Shown here one piece after another: positions 60,357 through 64,000 of a stretch of 64,000 nucleotides of DNA (position 1 is the stretch's first letter; each line of letters starts with the position of its first letter). The translations under genes were made by a program, and so were the position numbers. This DNA comes from an uncultured Porphyromonadaceae bacterium (lineage in GTDB: Bacteria; Bacteroidota; Bacteroidia; Bacteroidales; Muribaculaceae). The stretch covers positions 1 to 64,000 of the forward strand of contig URMS01000007.1 of assembly GCA_900548975.1 (NCBI GenBank), written 5' to 3'. The notes beneath the pieces were generated by a model. It was given only the letters and a program-made list of their open reading frames with translations, had not been told where the DNA came from and made no database searches.

Positions 60357-60369
60357 ATCTTTCAGGCTC

Positions 60370-61293
60370 TTATGGCGGAGGGAGCAGTCCTTCCGTCTGA
60401 TTGTCTGAATTAATAACGGCCTCTTCGCTCTTCTTGTTCAGATGAGTGAGCGGCAGAGTGTATACTATCGAGAAGCTCCCGGTGATGGAGCTGCCTCTGG
60501 TGCCAAAGCCGGGTATGTACCACGGATCGCCGTATTTGCCTTTTGTGCAGTGCGAAAGTGTGTGGTATTTGAATTCCCATCCGGCCGATATGGGTCCCCA
60601 TATCTTCACCCGCACGCCCAGGCCGAACTCAAGCCATCCGGCGGTGGCGTTCTGCGAGGGTATGTTGAATCGCGATGTCTCGTCCCAGTAGGGGGCGTCG
60701 AGCACCACGTTGTCGACGGCGTAGGAGAACGGCGAGAAACCGTAGCGAATGCCGGCGTAGAGCTGGTAGTCGGGGTTGGAATTGAACAGGAAGTTGTAGT
60801 TGGCGCCTATCTTGAAGAAAACGCTCATGGGCGAGCGGTACCGGTAGTTGTTGTTGGGGCCCTCGTGCGATGCCGTGCCCAGGCCGATCTCTACAAACGG
60901 CTTGTAGCGGTTGTGGAGCGACAGTTCGGCCCATGCCGATGCTATGCCGTGGTCCTGGCCGAAGATACGCATCACCGGATCCCAGATGTTGAGGCCGACC
61001 GATGCGGCGTAGAATAGCGGCTGCTGCATTTTCGGCACCACATTGATGGCGGTGGAGTCGGTCCATTCGGCGCCGGTGACGGTGTCGACGAATATCACCC
61101 TGCCGCGGTCATCGGTGTACGATATCGACTGGGCACGCCGCTTGGCATTGATGCGGGCTGTGTCGGTAGCGGTCTCGTTGACGGCCTGAGTGGCCGTAGC
61201 CGGCGTGTTGAGGGGCGTCATGCGGCGTTTGCGGTCCTGTGCGAGCACGGTGACCACAGCCAGAAGCGCTATCAGTGCGATAATCTTTCTCAT
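60370..61293 (-). CDS. DUF6048-family outer-membrane protein
   Basis: 307 residues with a signal peptide (MRKIIALIALLAVVTVLA) and a predicted beta-barrel (FFKIGANYNFLFNSNPDYQL, YAGIRYGFSPFSYAV, GWLEFGLGVRVKIWGPISAG). The start at 61293 overlaps the DUF6452 stop (ATGA). DUF6048 and DUF6452 genes are neighbours in Bacteroidales generally; their function is not known to me. Confidence 0.75.
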   Translation of the reverse strand: MRKIIALIALLAVVTVLAQDRKRRMTPLNTPATATQAVNETATDTARINAKRRAQSISYTDDRGRVIFVDTVTGAEWTDSTAINVVPKMQQPLFYAASVGLNIWDPVMRIFGQDHGIASAWAELSLHNRYKPFVEIGLGTASHEGPNNNYRYRSPMSVFFKIGANYNFLFNSNPDYQLYAGIRYGFSPFSYAVDNVVLDAPYWDETSRFNIPSQNATAGWLEFGLGVRVKIWGPISAGWEFKYHTLSHCTKGKYGDPWYIPGFGTRGSSITGSFSIVYTLPLTHLNKKSEEAVINSDNQTEGLLPPP

Positions 61294-61799
61294 TCCTGAG
61301 GCTCCTCCTGTTCGGCCGTTCTGAAGTAGATGTAGATTCGGGTGGCCTCGACATTGGTTATGAGCGAGTCGGCCACCACTACCGAATCGATGAGATGCGT
61401 GGTGGTGTTTACTTCCTTTATAAGGTAGCGGTACATGGCGCCGCATTCTTCCGATGCGAAGTAGGGTATGGATTCATAGCCGAACGACACAGTGTCGTTG
61501 AGCGCCGGATTGTCGAGTCCTTCCTGAGTGTAGTGGAAGCACCATGCCGTCGTCTGGGCGGTGGACCGCATGGGCAGGTAGACCTGCGATATGGCCGTGC
61601 TGCCGGTGGTCAGGGCCGAGTCGCCCAGAGCGCCGACGCCGCTTATGCGCAGCCCCGGCACCGATATGCCGTCGCCGGTGGCGCTCGAGCGGAAAGCCGC
61701 CAGCGGGATGGCGCTCTGGTTGTCGAGGCATCCGCTGGTGTTGCAGGCCGCTATGACCAGGGCCATGAGTGCTATGAATGCTGCCGTGGTTTTTCTCAC
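61290..61799 (-). CDS. DUF6452-family lipoprotein
   Basis: 169 residues starting with GTG, which overlaps the stop of the nitroreductase gene (GTGA). The signal peptide RKTTAAFIALMALVIAAC gives a lipobox Cys, followed by NTSGCLDNQSAIPLAAFRSS. The rest is beta-rich. The GTG start is supported by the coupled overlap and by a complete export signal; the next ATG would cut that signal. Paired with DUF6048. Confidence 0.75.
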   Translation of the reverse strand: MRKTTAAFIALMALVIAACNTSGCLDNQSAIPLAAFRSSATGDGISVPGLRISGVGALGDSALTTGSTAISQVYLPMRSTAQTTAWCFHYTQEGLDNPALNDTVSFGYESIPYFASEECGAMYRYLIKEVNTTTHLIDSVVVADSLITNVEATRIYIYFRTAEQEEPQE

Positions 61800-62311
61800 C
61801 GTTTCAACAGTATTTCGTCGGTAGGTTTGCGTTTCTTTTCCGGAGCGGAGAAACCGCCTTCGGGGTAGCCTACGGGCACTATCACCACCGGTACTGTACC
61901 CTGGGGCAGGGCGAGGTCCACGGTGAGACGGGCCGGGTCGAAGTGGCATATCCAGCAAGTGCCGAGGCCTGCTTCGGCGGCGGCAAGGCATATGTGCTCG
62001 GTGGCTATGGCTATGTCGATGTCGCTGTGGTTCTTGCCGTCGTGGGGACGCACCCATGCCTCGGTGGGCACTGCGCATACCACGATGTAGTAGGGAGCCG
62101 TAGTCACCCATTCGCGCGGATAGGCGGCGGCGACGGCGGCACGGCCGGCAGCGTCGTCAGGCCCTATTACGGCGAAGCGCCAGGGCTGGCGGTTGCAGGC
62201 GCTCGGAGCGAGGCGTGCGGCCTCGATGAGAGCGGATATCTGGTCTTCCGACGGCACACGGTCGGAAGCATATGATCGGCATGAGTAACGCTCGGAAAAA
62301 ATGTCCAACAT
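61796..62311 (-). CDS. Nitroreductase-family flavoprotein
   Basis: 171 residues: ERYSCRSYASDRVP and ARLAPSACNRQPWRFAVI at the N-terminus bind FMN, and AAAEAGLGTCWICHFDP is the typical helix of the fold. Such enzymes reduce quinones, nitro compounds or flavins with NAD(P)H. It starts right after the AATTCATAATT repeat spacer and is coupled to DUF6452. Confidence 0.88.
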   Translation of the reverse strand: MLDIFSERYSCRSYASDRVPSEDQISALIEAARLAPSACNRQPWRFAVIGPDDAAGRAAVAAAYPREWVTTAPYYIVVCAVPTEAWVRPHDGKNHSDIDIAIATEHICLAAAEAGLGTCWICHFDPARLTVDLALPQGTVPVVIVPVGYPEGGFSAPEKKRKPTDEILLKR

Positions 62312-62424
62312 TTTTTTAATTATGAATTATGAATTAAGAATTATGAATTCTTGCGAAATTATGAATTATGGATTCAGTTTATTCCTAACCTCCTGATTCC
62401 CTAATCTCCTAACCTCCTGATTTC
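62312..62424 (-). repeat. Composite TTAGGAGG / AATTCATAATT spacer, minus orientation
   Basis: Read on the minus strand: TTAGGAAATCAGGAGG-type units directly after the GT2 stop, a middle piece, then AATTCATAATT units and AAAAAA before the nitroreductase ATG. This is the same order of parts as at 34514-34604 on the plus strand, although the flanking genes are unrelated. Confidence 0.8.
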
Positions 62425-63378
62425 CTAAAAGGTTTCTTCGATTTCGTATTCGTTTCGTTTGGGAGAGTTGCGGACCACGAGTTCGCCCACGAAGCCGGCA
62501 AGGAAGAGCTGGCTGCCAAGCAGCATCAGTACCAGGGCAAGGTAGAAATAGGGCGAGTCGGTGACAAGGATATAGGGCGCGCCGGTGTGCATGTGCCACA
62601 GCTTCATGCCGCCGACCACCGCCACCGATATGAAACCGAGGAAGAACATCAGGCTGCCCAACAGGCCGAAGAGGTGCATCGGCTTTTTGCCGAATTTGCC
62701 TGTGAACCACAGGGTGGCAAGATCGAGGTAGCCGTTGACAAAGCGGTCGAGGCCGAATTTTGTCTTGCCGTATTTGCGGGCGCGGTGCTGCACCACCTTT
62801 TCGCCGATTTTGTGGAAGCCGGCGAGCTTGGCCAGGTAGGGTATATAGCGGTGCATGTCGCCGTAGACCTCGATGTGTTTCACCACGGCCTGACGGTAGG
62901 CCTTGAGGCCGCAGTTGAAGTCGTGCAGATTGTGGATGCCGCTCACTTTTCGGGCGGTGGCGTTGAAGAGCTTGGTGGGTATGGTCTTCGACAGAGGGTC
63001 GTAGCGCTTCTTCTTGAAGCCCGACACCAGGTCGTAGCCATCCTCCTTTATCATGCGGTAGAGTTCGGGTATCTCGTCGGGCGAGTCCTGCAGGTCGGCG
63101 TCCATGGTTATCACCACATCGCCCCGGACCATTCCGAAGCCTGTGTTGAGGGCCGGGCTCTTGCCGTAGTTGCGGCGGAACGATGCGCCGCGCACATGCT
63201 CGTGGTCGGCCTCGCGCAGGCGTTTTATCACCTCCCACGAGTCGTCGGTCGAGCCGTCGTTCACAAATATTATTTCGTAGCTGAAACCGTTGGCGCTCAT
63301 CACGCGCTCTATCCACGCCGCCAGCTCGGGCAGCGATTCGGCTTCGTTGTAGAGAGGTATTACTACCGATATATCCAT
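62425..63378 (-). CDS. GT2-family glycosyltransferase, polyprenyl-phosphate type
   Basis: 317 residues: a GT-A domain with VVIPLYNEAESLPEL, FVNDGSTDDSW and the metal-binding DADLQDSPDEIPELY, ending in two membrane helices. The architecture matches DPM1/GtrB-like enzymes that make undecaprenyl-phosphate hexose or aminohexose. The ATG at 63378 is taken because the sugar-nucleotide motif begins within six residues. It is preceded by DUF4199 two bases upstream. Confidence 0.92.
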   Translation of the reverse strand: MDISVVIPLYNEAESLPELAAWIERVMSANGFSYEIIFVNDGSTDDSWEVIKRLREADHEHVRGASFRRNYGKSPALNTGFGMVRGDVVITMDADLQDSPDEIPELYRMIKEDGYDLVSGFKKKRYDPLSKTIPTKLFNATARKVSGIHNLHDFNCGLKAYRQAVVKHIEVYGDMHRYIPYLAKLAGFHKIGEKVVQHRARKYGKTKFGLDRFVNGYLDLATLWFTGKFGKKPMHLFGLLGSLMFFLGFISVAVVGGMKLWHMHTGAPYILVTDSPYFYLALVLMLLGSQLFLAGFVGELVVRNSPKRNEYEIEETF

Positions 63379-63380
63379 GG

Positions 63381-63959
63381 TTACTGCGGTGTTTGTGAGC
63401 CGTTGCCGCGGTGTGTCCGCGAGCGGTGGCGCACAGTCAGTATTATAGCGTCGGCGAGGCCTATTACGGCGCCGCACAGTATGTTGAAGACTATCAGATT
63501 GGCGGCTATGTCGGCTGCTGTGGGGACGCCGAGGGTGCTGCGGACTGTTTCGATCTGCGTGGCCAGAGCCTCGCCCTGCGGCGAGCCCAGCGCACGGAAC
63601 GTATCGACGGCTATCTGCATCTGCGAGGCCATGAACCCGGGAGCCACAAAGCGCAGCAGCACGTACACGGCGGCCGCCTGCAGCAGCGAGCCCAGCAGGA
63701 ACGACATCAGCCCCTGCGCCCACAGCTCGGCAAGCGACAGCGTGTAGCCCGCTTCGCGGTAGTGGGCGTGCATGAGCCGGTAGAGAAAGAAGGGCAGATA
63801 GATGCTGCCGGCCCATACCAGCAGGGTGGCCAGGCCGAAGCTCGAGCCCAGGCCCGTGAAGATGGCCAGAAGTATGAGGTACAGGCCGAGGATGGCGCCG
63901 TTTTCGGCCGCCACGGTGATGATGGCCCTCGGAGGCCGTGTATGCTGCATGCTGTTCAT
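63381..63959 (-). CDS. DUF4199-family membrane protein
   Basis: 192 residues with four hydrophobic helices (GAILGLYLILLAIFTGLG, LLVWAGSIYLPFFLYRLM, LMSFLLGSLLQAAAVYVLL, LIVFNILCGAVIGLADAIIL). DUF4199 genes precede a GT2 glycosyltransferase in many Bacteroidetes, as here. Role unknown. Confidence 0.82.
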   Translation of the reverse strand: MNSMQHTRPPRAIITVAAENGAILGLYLILLAIFTGLGSSFGLATLLVWAGSIYLPFFLYRLMHAHYREAGYTLSLAELWAQGLMSFLLGSLLQAAAVYVLLRFVAPGFMASQMQIAVDTFRALGSPQGEALATQIETVRSTLGVPTAADIAANLIVFNILCGAVIGLADAIILTVRHRSRTHRGNGSQTPQ

Positions 63960-63978
63960 CGAATTCTTCTTTGACCTA

Positions 63979-63986
63979 CAAAGTTA
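63979..63986 (-). promoter_or_regulatory. -7 promoter box of the DUF4199-GT2 unit
   Basis: On the minus strand TAACTTTG, followed by TAGG, about 20 bases before the DUF4199 ATG; fits TAnnTTTG. The window ends too soon to judge the -33 element. Confidence 0.65.
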
Positions 63987-64000
63987 CAAAAAAAACATAT

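Noticed and set aside
1..64000. tRNA or rRNA genes, insertion sequences, integrases
   Set aside because: The larger intergenic gaps were read on both strands. No cloverleaf with a T-loop GGTTCGAATCC-like core, no rRNA sequence and no transposase or integrase frame was found.

Overview
The window looks like chromosome of a Bacteroidales bacterium, most likely in or near Muribaculaceae (S24-7). Support comes from moderately high GC with strong G/C third positions, several promoters of the Bacteroidetes type (TAnnTTTG, twice or more with TTTG 19-20 bases upstream), almost no Shine-Dalgarno sequences, surface lipoproteins with acidic residues after the lipobox, and Bacteroidales-only families (DUF3575, DUF3868, DUF6048, DUF6089, DUF6242, DUF6452, DUF4199). 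The family-level placement is inference; the phylum is clear.

Layout. 1-2361: a DUF3868/OmpA-like protein and a DUF3575 protein on the minus strand. 2928-5228: a GH20 beta-hexosaminidase lipoprotein. 5225-5548: a large nested inverted element between convergent genes. 5545-8474: a radical SAM/SPASM enzyme behind four tandem paralogous lipoproteins, a probable rSAM/lipoprotein modification system and the most interesting gene system here. 8669-27334: one very long translation operon (rpsL, rpsG, fusA, the S10, spc and alpha clusters, secY, map, infA, rpoA, rplQ) closed by an intrinsic terminator. 27384-30132: a three-gene cassette (GT-C glycosyltransferase, UbiA-type phosphoribosyl-polyprenyl synthase, HAD phosphatase) that could make and use polyprenyl-phosphate pentose. 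30297-32651: a secreted multidomain protein. 32877-36869: pyrE, an SRPBCC protein, a Rieske-like lipoprotein and an SGNH/MBOAT O-acyltransferase pair. 36881-41174: an AT-richer accessory patch with an HTH gene remnant, a structured non-coding RNA or leader, and a very large BspA-like leucine-rich-repeat/Ig-like surface protein. 41317-50597: serB, a patatin-barrel protein, proC, ssb, a zinc peptidase, ribD, DUF6242 and DUF6089. 50621-55213: envelope biogenesis (uppS, bamA, two OmpH/Skp chaperones). 55312-55897: a MazEF-like toxin-antitoxin pair. 56000-58521: a dicarboxylate/amino-acid symporter, an inverted-repeat-flanked intergenic region, and tatC-tatA. 58617-63959: fabD, an SDR enzyme, DUF6048/DUF6452/nitroreductase, a GT2 glycosyltransferase and a DUF4199 membrane protein.

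How it fits together. Most of the window is core translation and envelope biogenesis. The accessory biology is at the cell surface: modified lipoproteins, sorted surface proteins with Ig-like C-terminal domains, O-acylation, and lipid-linked sugar transfer. A second theme is intergenic structure. Several co-directional gene pairs are separated by short degenerate tandem repeats that end in an A-rich stretch just before the next start codon. Two other gaps hold long inverted elements that overlap the ends of the flanking genes.

No rRNA gene, tRNA gene, CRISPR array, insertion sequence or integrase was seen. All identifications are by reading the sequence; no database search was run.
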